A stretch of DNA of 64,000 nt from Terebella lapidaria (Eukaryota; Annelida; Polychaeta; Terebellida; Terebellidae): the NCBI GenBank assembly GCA_949152475.1, contig OX424563.1:39256120-39320119 (forward strand), read 5' to 3'. A program made the position numbers and the translations under genes. The notes below the pieces were generated by a model. That model made no database searches and was not told the DNA's origin. It saw nothing but the letters and a program-made list of their open reading frames with translations. Shown here piece after piece: positions 1 through 13,700 of the stretch (positions within the stretch are counted from its first letter, which is position 1; the number at the start of each line of letters is the position of its first letter).

Positions 1-124
1 TACGATGGACATGTGATGTTCCATCGTACGATGGACATCTGACGCTCCACCGTAGGATGGACATGTGACGCTCCACCGTACGATGGACATGTGATGCTCC
101 ACCGTACGATGGACATGGGATGCT

Positions 125-138
125 CCATCGTACGATGG
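125..138. other. Perfect 14-bp palindrome in the CATCG monomer type
   Basis: CCATCGTACGATGG reads the same on both strands. It is produced whenever monomer position 4 is T rather than C. Further examples are 21-34 and 4958-4971, and the type recurs throughout the array. The ordinary monomer has the same dyad with a single mismatched pair. The neighbouring ACATGT adds a second, shorter dyad in each monomer. Confidence 0.9.
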
Positions 139-332
139 ACAGGTGATGCTCCACCATACGATGGACATGCTATGCTCCACCGTACGATGGACATTTGACG
201 CTCCACCGTACGATGGACATGAGACGCTCCACCGTACGATCGACATGCGATGCTTCACAGTACGATTGACATGTGATGCTCCACTGTACGATGGACATCT
301 AACGCTCCACCATACGATGGACATGAGATGCT

Positions 333-358
333 CCACCGTACGATGGACATGTGACGCT
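333..358 (+). repeat. Reference consensus monomer
   Basis: This copy matches the majority base at every position and serves as the numbering reference (base 1 at 333). CpG dinucleotides are at monomer positions 5-6, 9-10 and 23-24. Positions 1-14 form a palindrome with one mismatched pair, and positions 15-20 are the perfect palindrome ACATGT. The reverse strand of this monomer contains no stop triplet in any of its 26 phases. The forward strand contains one TGA, at positions 20-22. Confidence 0.9.
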
Positions 359-570
359 CCACCGAATGATGGACATGCGAGGTTCCACCGTAAGATGGAC
401 ATGTGACGCTCCACCGTACGATAGACATGCGATGCTCCACCGTACGATGGACATGTGATGCTCCACTGTACAATGGACATGTGACGCTCCACCGTATGAT
501 GGACATGCAAGGCTCCACTGTACAATGGACATGTGACACTCCACCGTACGATGGACATGCGACGCTCTAC

Positions 571-592
571 CGTAGAATGGACTAGCGAAGCT
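571..592 (+). repeat. Divergent landmark monomer with ACTAGCGAAGCT
   Basis: The second half of this monomer reads ACTAGCGAAGCT where the consensus is ACATGTGACGCT, four changes in seven bases. It always follows a monomer carrying GCTCTACC or similar, and it recurs all along the window (near 2114, 2271, 2634, 3313, 3469 and on). On the reverse strand it supplies the TAG that ends many of the long open frames. It is a useful landmark for aligning higher-order units. Confidence 0.85.
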
Positions 593-780
593 CCACCGTA
601 AGATGGACATGTGACGCTCCACCGTACGATGGACATCTGACGCTCCACCGTACGATGGACATGCTATGCTCCAGCGTACGATAGACATGTGACGCTCCAC
701 CGTACGATGGACATGGGACGCTCCACCGTATAATGGACATGTGACGCTCCACCGTACGATGGACATGAGACGCTCCACCG

Positions 781-787
781 TATATGG
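781..787 (+). other. First of 28 one-base-short (25-bp) monomers
   Basis: The monomer core reads CCGTATATGG where the norm is CCGTACGATGG, so one base is missing. The TATATGG string starts at 781, 4732, 5952, 10969, 12424, 13749, 15464, 16425, 17880, 19205, 20426, 24351, 25571, 28196, 30821, 36722, 38125, 39840, 40801, 42256, 43581, 44802, 48727, 49947, 52572, 55197, 61098 and 62501. All share the same lesion and similar neighbours, so they probably descend from one event. A second short type, ACTCCCTG, occurs at about 4881, 24500 and 48876. Confidence 0.9.
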
Positions 788-3700
788 ACATGTGACGCTC
801 CACCGTACGATGGACATGTGACGCTCCACTGTATGATGGACATGCAAAGCTCCACTGTACGATGGACATGTGACGCTCCACCGTACGATGGACATACGAG
901 GCTCCACCGTAAGATGGACATTTGACGCTCCACCGTACGATGGACATGAGACGCTCCACCGTACGATCGACATGCGATGCTTCACAGTACGATTGACATG
1001 TGATGCTCCACTGTACGATGGACATCTAACGCTCCACCATACGATGGACATGAGATGCTCCACCGTACGATGGACATGTGACGCTCCACCGAATGATGGA
1101 CATGCGAGGTTCCACCGTAAGATGGACATGTGACGCTCCACCGTACGATAGACATGCGATGCTCCACCGTACGATGGACATGTGATGCTCCACTGTACAA
1201 TGGACATGTGACGCTCCACCGTATGATGGACATGCAAGGCTCCACTGTACAATGGACATGGGACGCTCCACCGAATGATGGACATGCGAGGCTCCACCAT
1301 AAGATGGACATGTGACGCTCCACCGTACGATGGACATGCGACGCTCCACCGTACGATGGACATGTGACGCTCCACCGAAGGATGGACATGTGATGCTCCA
1401 CCGAAGGATGGACATGCGAGGCTCCACTGTAAGATGGACATGTTATGCTCCACCGTACGATGGACATGCGACGCTCCATCGTACGATGGACATGGGATGC
1501 TCCACCGTATGATGGATATGTGACACTCCACTGTATGATGGATATGCGATGCTCCACCGTACGATGGACATGTGATGTTTCACCGTACGATGGACATCTG
1601 ACGCTCCACCGTAGGATGGACATGTGACGCTCCACCGTACGATGGACATGTGATGCTCCACCGTACGATGGACATGGGATGCTCCATCGTACGATGGACA
1701 TGCTATGCTCTACCATACGATGGACATGTGACGCTCCACCGTACGATGGACATGAGACGCTCCACCGTACGATCGACATGCGATGTTTCACAGTACGATT
1801 GACATGTGATGCTCCACTGTACGATGGACATCTAACGCTCCACCATACGATGGACATGAGATGCTCCACCGTACGATGGACATGTGACGCTCCACCGAAT
1901 GATGGACATGCGAGGTTCCACCGTAAGATGGACATGTGACGCTCCACCGTACGATAGACATGCGATGCTCCACCGTACGATGGACATGTGACGCTCCACT
2001 GTACAATGGACATGTGACGCTCCACCGTATGATGGACATGCAAGGCTCCACTGTACAATGGACATGTGACACTCCACCGTACGATGGACATGCGACGCTC
2101 TACCGTAGGATGGACTAGCGAAGCTCCACCGTACGATGGACATGTGACGCTCCACTGTACAATGGACATGTGACGCTCCACCGTATGATGGACATGCAAG
2201 GCTCCACTGTACAATGGACATGTGACACTCCACCGTACGATGGACATGCGACGCTCTACCGTAGGATGGACTAGCGAAGCTCCACCGTAAGATGGACATC
2301 TGACGCTCCACCGTACGATGGACATGTGATGCTCCACTGTACGATGGACATGTGACGCTCCACCGTACGATGGACATGGGACGCTCCAATGTACGATGGA
2401 CATGCGACGCTCCACTGTACGATGGACATGCGATGCTCCACTGTACGACGGACATGTGACGCTCCACCTTACGATGGACATCTGACGCTCCACTGTACGA
2501 TCGGCATGTGATGCTCCGCTGTACAATGCACATGTGACGCTCCACCGTATGATGGACATGCAAGGCTCCACTGTACAATGGACATGTGACACTCCACCGT
2601 ACGATGGACATGCGACGCTCTACCGTAGGATGGACTAGCGAAGCTCCACCGTAAGATGGACATGTGACGCTCCACAGTACGATGGACATCTGACGCTCCA
2701 CCGTACGATGGACATGTGATGCTCCACTGTACGATGGACATGTGACGCTCCACCGTACGATGGACATGGGACGCTCCAATGTACGATGGACATGCGACGC
2801 TCCACTGTACGATGGACATGCGATGCTCCACTGTACGACGGACATGTGACGCTCCACTGTATGATGGACATGCGAGGTTCCACCGTACGATGGACATGGG
2901 ATGCTCCATCGTACGATGGACATGTGACGCTCCACCGTACGATCGACATGCGATGCTCCACCGTACGATGGACATGTGATGCTCCATCGTACGATGGACA
3001 TCTGACGCTCCACCGTACGATGGACATGCTATGCTCCACCGTACGATGGACATGTGACGCTCCACTGTACAATGGACATGTGACGCTCCACCGTATGATG
3101 GACATGCAAGGCTCCACTGTACAATGGACATGGGATGCTCCACCGAATGATGGACATGCGATGCTCCACCGTACGATGGACATGTGACGCTCCACTGTAC
3201 AATGGACATGTGACGCTCCACCGTATGATGGACATGCAAGGCTCCACTGTACAATGGACATGTGACACTCCACCGTACGATGGACATGCGACGCTCTACC
3301 GTAGGATGGACTAGCGAAGCTCCACCGTACGATGGACATGTGACGCTCCACTGTACAATGGACATGTGACGCTCCACCGTATGATGGACATGCAAGGCTC
3401 CACTGTACAATGAACATGTGACACTCCACCGTACGATGGACATGCGACGCTCTACCGTAGGATGGACTAGCGAAGCTCCACCGTAAGATGGACATCTGAC
3501 GCTCCACCGTACGATGGACATGTGATGCTCCACTGTACGATGGACATGTGACGCTACACCGTACGATGGACACGGGACGCTCCAATGTACGATGGACATG
3601 CGACGCTCCACTGTACGATGGACATGCGATGCTCCACTGTACGACGGACATGTGACGCTCCACCTTACGATGGACATCTGACGCTCAACTGTACGATCGG

Positions 3701-5311
3701 CATGTGATGCTCCAATGTACAATGGACATGTGACGCTCCACCGTATGATGGACATGCAAGGCTCCCCTGTACAATGGACATGTGACACTCCACCGTACGA
3801 TGGACATGCGACGCTCTACCGTAGGATGGACTAGCGAAGCTCCACTTTAAGATGGACATGTGACGCTCCACAGTACGATGGACATCTGACGCTCCACCGT
3901 ACGATGGACATGTGATGCTCCACTGTACGATGGACATGTGACGCTCCACCGTACGATGGACATGGGACGCTCCAATGTACGACGGACATGTGACGCTCCA
4001 CTGTAGGATGGACATGCGAGGTTCCACCGTACGATGGACATGGGATGCTCCATCGTACGATGGACATGTGACGCTCCACCGTACGATGGACATGTGACGC
4101 TATGCTGAATGATGGACATGCGAGGCTCCACCGTAAGATGGACATGTGACGCTCCACCGTATGATGGACATGCGACGCTCAATCGTACGATGGACATGGG
4201 ATGCTCCACCGTATGATGGACATGTGACGCTCCACCGTACGATGGACATGTGACGCTCCCCTGTATGATGGACATGTGACGCTCCACCGTACGATGGACA
4301 TGTGACGCTCCACTGTATGATGGAAATGCAAAGCTCCACTGTACGATGGACATGTGATGCTCCACCGTACGATGGACATACGAGGCTCCATCGTAAGATG
4401 GACATGTGACGCTCCACTGTACAATGGACATGTGACGCTCCACCGTATGATGGACATGCAAGGCTCCACTGTACAATGGACATGTGACACTCCATCGTAC
4501 GATGGACATGCGACGCTCTACCGTAGGATGGACTAGCGAAGCTCCACCGTAAGATGGACATGTGACGCTCCACAGTACGATGGACATCTGACGCTCCACC
4601 GTACGATGGACATGCTATGCTCCAGCGTACGATAGACATGTGACGCTCCACCGTACGATGGACATGGGACGCTCCACCGTATAATGGACATGTGACGCTC
4701 CACCGTACGATGGACATGAGACGCTCCACCGTATATGGACATGTGACGCTCCACCGTACGATGGACATGTGACGCTCCACTGTATGATGGACATGCAAAG
4801 CTCCACTGTACGATGGACATGTGACGCTCCACCGTACGATGGACATACGAGGCTCCATTGTAAGATGGACATGTGACACTCCCTGTACGATGGACATGCG
4901 ACGCTCCACTGTACGATGGACATGTTACGCTCCACCGTACGATGGACATGCGACGCTCCATCGTACGATGGACATGGGATGCTCCACCGTATGATGGACA
5001 TGTGACACTCCGCTGTACGATGGACATGCGACGCTCCACTGTACGATGGACATGTTACGCTCCACCGTACGATGGACATGCGACGCTCCATCGTACGATG
5101 GACATGGGATGCTCCACCGTATGATGGACATGTGACACTCCACTGTACGATGGATATGCGATGCTCCACCGTACGATGGACATGTGATGTTCCACCGTAC
5201 GATGGACATCTGACGCTCCACCGTAGGATGGACATGTGACGCTCCACCGTACGATGGACATGTGATGCTCCACCGTACGATGGACATGGGATGCTCCATC
5301 GTACGATGGAC

Positions 5312-7936
5312 AGGTGATGCTCCACCATACGATGGACATGCTATGCTCCACCGTACGATGGACATTTGACGCTCCACCGTACGATGGACATGAGACGCTC
5401 CACCGTACGATCGACATGCGATGCTTCACAGTACGATTGACATGTGATGCTCCACTGTACGATGGACATCTAACGCTCCACCATACGATGGACATGAGAT
5501 GCTCCACCGTACGATGGACATGTGACGCTCCACCGAATGATGGACATGCGAGGTTCCACCGTAAGATGGACATGTGACGCTCCATCGTACGATAGACATG
5601 CGATGCTCCACCGTACGATGGACATGTGATGCTCCACTGTACAATGGACATGTGACGCTCCACCGTATGATGGACATGCAAGGCTCCACTGTACCATGGA
5701 CATGTGACACTCCACCGTACGATGGACATGCGACGCTCTACCGTAGGATGGACTAGCGAAGCTCCACCGTAAGATGGACATGTGACGCTCCACCGTACGA
5801 TGGACATCTGACGCTCCACCGTACGATGGACATGCTATGCTCCAGCGTACGATAGACATGTGACGCTCCACCGTACGATGGACATGGGACGCTACACCAT
5901 ATAATGGACATGTGACGCTCCACCGTACGATGGACATGAGACGCTCCACCGTATATGGACATGTGACGCTCCACCGTACGATGGACATGTGACGCTCCAC
6001 TGTATGATGGACATGCAAAGCTCCACTGTACGATGGACATGTGACGCTCCACCGTACGATGGACATACGAGGCTCCACCGTAAGATGGACATGTAACGCT
6101 CCACTGTACAATGGACATGTGACGCTCCACCGTATGATGGACATGCAAGGCTCCACTGTACATTGGACATGGGACGCTCCACCGAATGATGGACATGCGA
6201 GGCTCCACCATAAGATGGACATGTGACGCTCCACCGTACGATGGACATGCGACGCTCCACCGTACGATGGACATGTGACGCTCCACCGAAGGATGGACAT
6301 GTGATGCTCCACCGAAGGATGGACATGCGAGGCTCCACTGTAAGATGGACATGTTATGCTCCACCGTACGATGGACATGCGACGCTCCATCGTACGATGG
6401 ACATGGGATGCTCCACCGTATGATGGACATGTGACACTCCACTGTATGATGGATATGCGATGCTCCACTGTACGATGGACATGTGATGTTCCACCGTACG
6501 ATGGACATCTGACGCTCCACCGTAGGATGGACATGTGACGCTCCACCGTACGATGGACATGTGATGCTCCACCGTACGATGGACATGGGATGCTCCATCG
6601 TACGATGGACATGTGATGCTCCACCATACGATGGACATGCTATGCTCTACCATACGATGGACATGTGACGCTCCACCGTACGATGGACATGAGACGCTCC
6701 ACCGTACGATCGACATGCGATGTTTCACAGTACGATTGACATGTGATGCTCCACTGTACGATGGACATCTAACGCTCCACCATACGATGGACATGAGATG
6801 CTCCACCGTACGATGGACATGTGACGCTCCACCGAATGATGGACATGCGAGGTTCCACCGTAAGATGGACATGTGACGCTCCACCGTACGATAGACATGC
6901 GATGCTCCACCGTACGATGGACATGTGACGCTCCACTGTACAATGGACATGTGACGCTCCACCGTATGATGGACATGCAAGGCTCCACTGTACAATGGAC
7001 ATGTGACACTCCACCGTACGATGGACATGCGACGCTCTACCGTAGGATGGACTAGCGAAGCTCCACCGTACGATGGACATGTGACGCTCCACTGTAAAAT
7101 GGACATGTGACGCTCCACCGTATGATGGACATGCAAGGCTCCACTGTACAATGGACATGTGACACTCCACCGTACGATGGACATGCGACGCTCTACCGTA
7201 GGATGGACTAGCGAAGCTCCACCGTAAGATGGACATCTGACGCTCCACCGTACGATGGACATGTGATGCTCCACTGTACGATGGACATGTGACGCTCCAC
7301 CGTACGATGGACATGGGACGCTCCACTGTATGATGGACATGCAAAGCTCCACTGTACGATGGACATGTGACGCTCCACCGTACGATGGACATACGAGGCT
7401 CCACCGTAAGATGGACATGTGACGCTCCACTGTACAATGGACATGTGACGCTCCACCGTATGATGGACATGCAAGGCTCCACTGTACAATGGACATGGGA
7501 CGCTCCACCGAATGATGGACATGCGAGGCTCCACCATAAGATCGACATGTGACGCTCCACCGTACGATGGACATGCGACGCTCCACCGTACGATGGACAT
7601 GTGACGCTCCACCGAAGGATGGACATGTGATGCTCCACCGAAGGATGGACATGCGAGGCTCCACTGTAAGATGGACATGTTATGCTCCACCGTACGATGG
7701 ACATGCGACGCTCCATCGTACGATGGACATGGGATGCTCCACCGTATGATGGACATGTGACACTCCACTGTACGATGGATATGCGATGCTCCACCGTACG
7801 ATGGACATGTGATGTTCCACCGTACGATGGACATCTGACGCTCCACCGTAGGATGGACATGTGACGCTCCACCGTACGATGGACATGTGATGCTCCACCG
7901 TACGATGGACATGGGATGCTCCATCGTACGATGGAC
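5312..7936 (+). repeat. 2,625-bp higher-order unit, single copy in the left block
   Basis: The unit is 101 monomers, one of them 25 bp (at 5952). Its start is marked by the variant CAGGTGATGCTCC at 5311. It is not followed by another copy: at 7937 the sequence reads CATGTGATG and takes a different path. The same unit is tripled at 24931-32805. Confidence 0.8.
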
Positions 7937-8792
7937 ATGTGATGCTCCACCATACGATGGACATGCTATGCTCTACCATACGATGGACATGTGACGCTCC
8001 ACCGTACGATGGACATGAGACGCTCCACCGTACGATCGACATGCGATGTTTCACAGTACGATTGACATGTGATGCTCCACTGTACGATGGACATCTAACG
8101 CTCCACCATACGATGGACATGAGATGCTCCACCGTACGATGGACATGTGACGCTCCACCGAATGATGGACATGCGAGGTTCCACCGTAAGATGGACATGT
8201 GACGCTCCACCGTACGATAGACATGCGATGCTCCACCGTACGATGGACATGTGACGCTCCACTGTACAATGGACATGTGACGCTCCACCGTATGATGGAC
8301 ATGCAAGGCTCCACTGTACAATGGACATGTGACACTCCACCGTACGATGGACATGCGACGCTCTACCGTAGGATGGACTAGCGAAGCTCCACCGTACGAT
8401 GGACATGTGACGCTCCACTGTACAATGGACATGTGACGCTCCACCGTATGATGGACATGCAAGGCTCCACTGTACAATGGATATGTGACACTCCACCGTA
8501 CGATGGACATGCGACGCTCTACCGTAGGATGGACTAGCGAAGCTCCACCGTAAGATGGACATCTGACGCTCCACCGTACGATGGACATGTGATGCTCCAC
8601 TGTACGATGGACATGTGACGCTCCACCGTACGATGGACATGGGACGCTCCAATGTACGATGGACATGCGACGCTCCACTGTACGATGGACATGCGATGCT
8701 CCACTGTACGACGGACATGTGACGCTCCACCTTACGATGGACATCTGACGCTCCACTGTACGATCGGCATGTGATGCTCCACTGTACAATGC

Positions 8793-10664
8793 ACATGTGA
8801 CGCTCCACCGTATGATGGACATGCAAGGCTCCACTGTACAATGGACATGTGACACTCCACCGTACGATGGACATGCGACGCTCTACCGTAGGATGGACTA
8901 GCGAAGCTCCACCGTAAGATGGACATGTGACGCTCCACAGTACGATGGACATCTGACGCTCCACCGTACGATGGACATGTGATGCTCCACTGTACGATGG
9001 ACATGTGATGCTCCACCGTACGATGGACATGGGACGCTCCAATGTACGATGGACATGCGACGCTCCACTGTACGATGGACATGCGATGCTCCACTGTACG
9101 ACGGACATGTGACGCTCCACTGTATGATGGACATGCGAGGTTCCACCGTACGATGGACATGGGATGCTCCATCGTACGATGGACATGTGACGCTCCACCG
9201 TACGATCGACATGCGATGCTCCACCGTACGATGGACATGTGATGCTCCATCGTACGATGGACATCTGACGCTCCACCGTACGATGGACATGCTATGCTCC
9301 ACCGTACGATGGACATGTGACGCTCCACCGTACGATGGACATGGGACGCTCCACCGTACAATGGACATGTGACGCTCCATCGTACGATGGACATGTGACG
9401 CTATACTGAATGATGGACATGCGAGGCTCCACCGTAAGATGGACATGTGACGCTCCACCGTATGATGGACATGCGACGCTCAATCGTACGATGGACATGG
9501 GATGCTCCACCGTATGATGGACATGTGACGCTCCACCGTACGATGGACATGTGACGCTCCACTGTATGATGGACATGTGACGCTCCACCGTACGATGGAC
9601 ATGTGACGCTCCACTGTATGATGGAAATGCAAAGCTCCACTGTACGATGGACATGTGACGCTCCACCGTACGATAGACATACGAGGCTCCATCGTAAGAT
9701 GGACATGTGACGCTCCACTGTACAATGGACATGTGACGCTCCACCGTATGATGGACATGCAAGGCTCCACTGTACAATGGACATGTGACACTCCACCGTA
9801 CGATGGACATGCGACGCTCTACCGTAGGACGGACTAGCGAAGCTCCACCGTAAGATGGACATGTGACGCTCCACAGTACGATGGACATCTGACGCTCCAC
9901 CGTACGATGGACATGTGATGCTCCACTGTACGATGGACATGTGATGCTCCACCGTACGATGGACATGGGACGCTCCAATGTACGATGGACATGCGACGCT
10001 CCATTGTACGATGGACATGCGATGCTCCACTGTACGACGGACATGTGACGCTCCACTGTATGATGGACATGCGAGGTTCCACCGTACGATGGACATGGGA
10101 TGCTCCATCGTACGATGGACATGTGACGCTCCACCGTACGATCGACATGCGATGCTCCACCGTACGATGGACATGTGATGCTCCATCGTACGATGGACAT
10201 CTGACGCTCCACCGTACGATGGACATGCTATGCTCCACCGTACGATGGACATGTGACGCTCCACCGTACGATGGACATGGGACGCTCCACCGTACAATGG
10301 ACATGTGACGCTCCATCGTACGATGGACATGTGACGCTATACTGAATGATGGACATGCGAGGCTCCACCGTAAGATGGACATGTGACGCTCCACCATATG
10401 ATGGACATGCGACGCTCAATCGTACGATGGACATGGGATGCTCCACCGTATGATGGACATGTGACGCTCCACCGTACGATGGACATGTGACGCTCCACTG
10501 TATGATGGACATGTGACGCTCCACCGTACGATGGACATGTGACGCTCCACTGTATGATGGAAATGCAAAGCTCCACTGTACGATGGACATGTGACGCTCC
10601 ACCGTACAATGGACATACGAGGCTCCATCGTAAGATGGACATGTGACGCTCCACTGTACAATGG
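8793..10664 (+). repeat. Tandem duplication of a 936-bp unit (36 monomers)
   Basis: 8793-9728 and 9729-10664 align at an offset of exactly 936 bp, which is 36 monomers of 26 bp. The left limit is set by a mismatch at 8792 (C) against 9728 (G). The copies have a few substitutions, such as GGACGG in place of GGATGG near 9829-9834. Related material continues beyond 10664 at offsets of 1,455 and 1,325 bp, so the duplication sits in a longer run of similar higher-order units. Confidence 0.75.
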
Positions 10665-10777
10665 ACATGTGACCCTCCACCGTATGATGGACATGCAAGA
10701 CTCCACTGTACAATGGACATGTGACACTCCACCGTACGATGGACATGCGACGCTCTACCGTAGGATGGACTAGCGAA

Positions 10778-13700
10778 GCTCCACCGTAAAATGGACATGT
10801 GACGCTCCACAGTACGATGGACATCTGACGCTCCACCGTACGATGGACATGCTATGCTCCAGCGTACGATAGACATGTGACGCTCCACCGTACGATGGAC
10901 ATGGGACGCTCCACCGTATAATGGACATGTGACGCTCCACCGTACGATGGACATGAGATGCTCCACCGTATATGGACATGTGACGCTCCACCGTACGATG
11001 GACATGTGACGCTCCACTGTATGATGGACATGCAAAGCTCCACTGTACGATGGACATGTGACGCTCCACCGTACGATGGACATACGAGGCTCCACCGTAA
11101 GATGGACATGTGACGCTCCACCGTACGATAGACATGCGATGCTCCACCGTACGATGGACATGTGATGCTCCACTGTACAATGGACATGTGACGCTCCACC
11201 GTATGATGGACATGCAAGGCTCCACTGTACAATGGACATGTGACACTCCACCGTACGATGGACATGCGACGCTCTACCGTAGGATGGACTAGCGAAGCTC
11301 CACCGTAAGATGGACATGTGACGCTCCACAGTACGATGGACATCTGACGCTCCACCGTACGATGGACATGTGATGCTCCACTGTACGATGTACATGTGAC
11401 GCTCCACCGTACGATGGACATGGGACGCTCCAATGTACGATGGACATGCGACGCTCCACTGTACGATGGACATGCGATGCTCCACTGTACGACGGACATG
11501 TGACGCTCCACTGTATGATGGACATGCGAGGTTCCACCGTACGATGGACATGGGATGCTCCATCGTACGATGGACATGTGACGCTCCACCGTACGATCGA
11601 CATGTGATGCTCCACCGTACGATGGACATGTGATGCTCCATCGTACGATGGACATCTGACGCTCCACCGTACGATGGACATGCTATGCTCCACCGTACGA
11701 TGGACATGTGACGCTCCACCGTACGATGGACATGGGACGCTCCACCGTACAATGGACATGTGACGCTCCATCGTACGATGGACATGCGACGCTATACTGA
11801 ATGATGGACATGCGAGGCTCCACCGTAAGATGGACATGTGACGCTCCACCGTATGATGGACATGCGACGCTCAATCGTACGATGGACATGGGATGCTCCA
11901 CCGTATGATGGACATGTGACGCTCCACCGTACGATGGACATGTGACGCTCCACTGTATGATGGACATGTGACGCTCCACCGTACGATGGACATGTGACGC
12001 CCCACTGTATGATGGAAATGCAAAGCTCCACTGTACGATGGACATGTGACGCTCCATCGTACGATGGACATACGAGGCTCCATCGTAAGATGGACATGTG
12101 ACGCTCCACTGTACAATGGACATGTGACGCTCCACCGTATGATGGACATGCAAAACTCCACTGTACAATGGACATGTGACACTCCACCGTACGATGGACA
12201 TGCGACGCTCTACCGTAGGATGGACTAGCGAAGCTCCACCGTAAGATGGACATGTGACGCTCCACAGTACGATGGACATCTGACGCTCCACCGTACGATG
12301 GACATGCTATGCTCCAGCATACGATAGACATGTGACGCTCCACCGTACGATGGACATGGGACGCTCCACCGTATAATGGACATGTGACGCTCCACCGTAC
12401 GATGGACATGAGACGCTCCACCGTATATGGACATGTGACGCTCCACCGTACGATGGACATGTGACGCTCCACTGTATGATGGACATGCAAAGCTCCACTG
12501 TATGATGGACATGTGACGCTCCACCGTACGATGGACATACGAGGCTCCACCGTAAGATGGACATGTGACACTCCGCTGTACGATGGACATGCGACGCTCC
12601 ACTGTACGATGGACATGTTACGCTCCACCGTACGATGGACATGCGACGCTCCATCGTACGATGGACATGGGATGCTCCACCGTATGATGGACATGTGACA
12701 CTCCGCTGTACGATGGACATGCGACGCTCCACTGTACGATGGACATGTTACGCTCCACCGTACGATGGACATGCGACGCTCCACTGTACGATGGACATGC
12801 GATGCTCCACTGTACGACGGACATGTGACGCTCCACTGTATGATGGACATGCGAGGTTCCACCGTACGATGGACATGGGATGCTCCATCGTACGATGGAC
12901 ATGTGACGCTCCACCGTACGATCGACATGTGATGCTCCACCGTACGATGGACATGTGATGCTCCATCGTACGATGGACATCTGACGCTCCACCGTACGAT
13001 GGACATGCTATGCTCCACCGTACGATGGACATGTGACGCTCCACCGTACGATGGATATGGGACGCTCCACCGTACAATGGACATGTGACGCTCCATCGTA
13101 CGATGGACATGCGACGCTATACTGAATGATGGACATGCGAGGCTCCACCGTAAGATGGACATGTGACGCTCCACCGTATGATGGACATGCGACGCTCAAT
13201 CGTACGATGGACATGGGATGCTCCACCGTATGATGGACATGTGACGCTCCACCGTACGATGGACATGTGACGCTCCACTGTATGATGGACATGTGACGCT
13301 CCACCGTACGATGGACATGTGACGCTCCACTGTATGATGGAAATGCAAAGCTCCACTGTACGATGGACATGTGACGCTCCATCGTACGATGGACATACGA
13401 GGCTCCATCGTAAGATGGACATGTGACGCTCCACTGTACAATGGACATGTGACGCTCCACCGTATGATGGACATGCAAGGCTCCACTGTACAATGGACAT
13501 GTGACACTCCACCGTACGATGGACATGCGACGCTCTACCGTAGGATGGACTAGCGAAGCTCCACCGTAAGATGGACATGTGACGCTCCACAGTACGATGG
13601 ACATCTGACGCTCCACCGTACGATGGACATGCTATGCTCCAGCGTACGATAGACATGTGACGCTCCACCGTACGATGGACATGGGACGCTCCACCGTATA

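Larger units (their letters stand above)
1..7937 (+). repeat. Segmental copy paired with about 19646-27556
   Basis: Bases 1 to about 1080 match the right-hand copy at +19,645. After two extra monomers near 1085-1136 the offset falls to 19,593. After one missing monomer near 1690 it becomes 19,619 and stays there to 7937. The pair ends at 7938 against 27557, where one copy reads CATGTGATG and the other CAGGTGATG. From that point the right-hand copy re-enters another 2,625-bp unit. Both indels are whole monomers, as expected for in-register exchange. Confidence 0.85.

Noticed and set aside
299-1531. Cys/His spacing in the translated repeat as a zinc-finger protein
   Set aside because: The single Cys and the HVH per 26 residues come from the monomer read in frame. 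The spacing does not match a C2H2 finger, and the frame is one of three equally open ones.
2786-3187. Forward-strand open frames of 60-133 codons as genes
   Set aside because: The forward consensus has one TGA, met once per 78 bp in every frame. These frames persist only where CATGCGA or CATGGGA variants happen to remove it, so they have no independent support.
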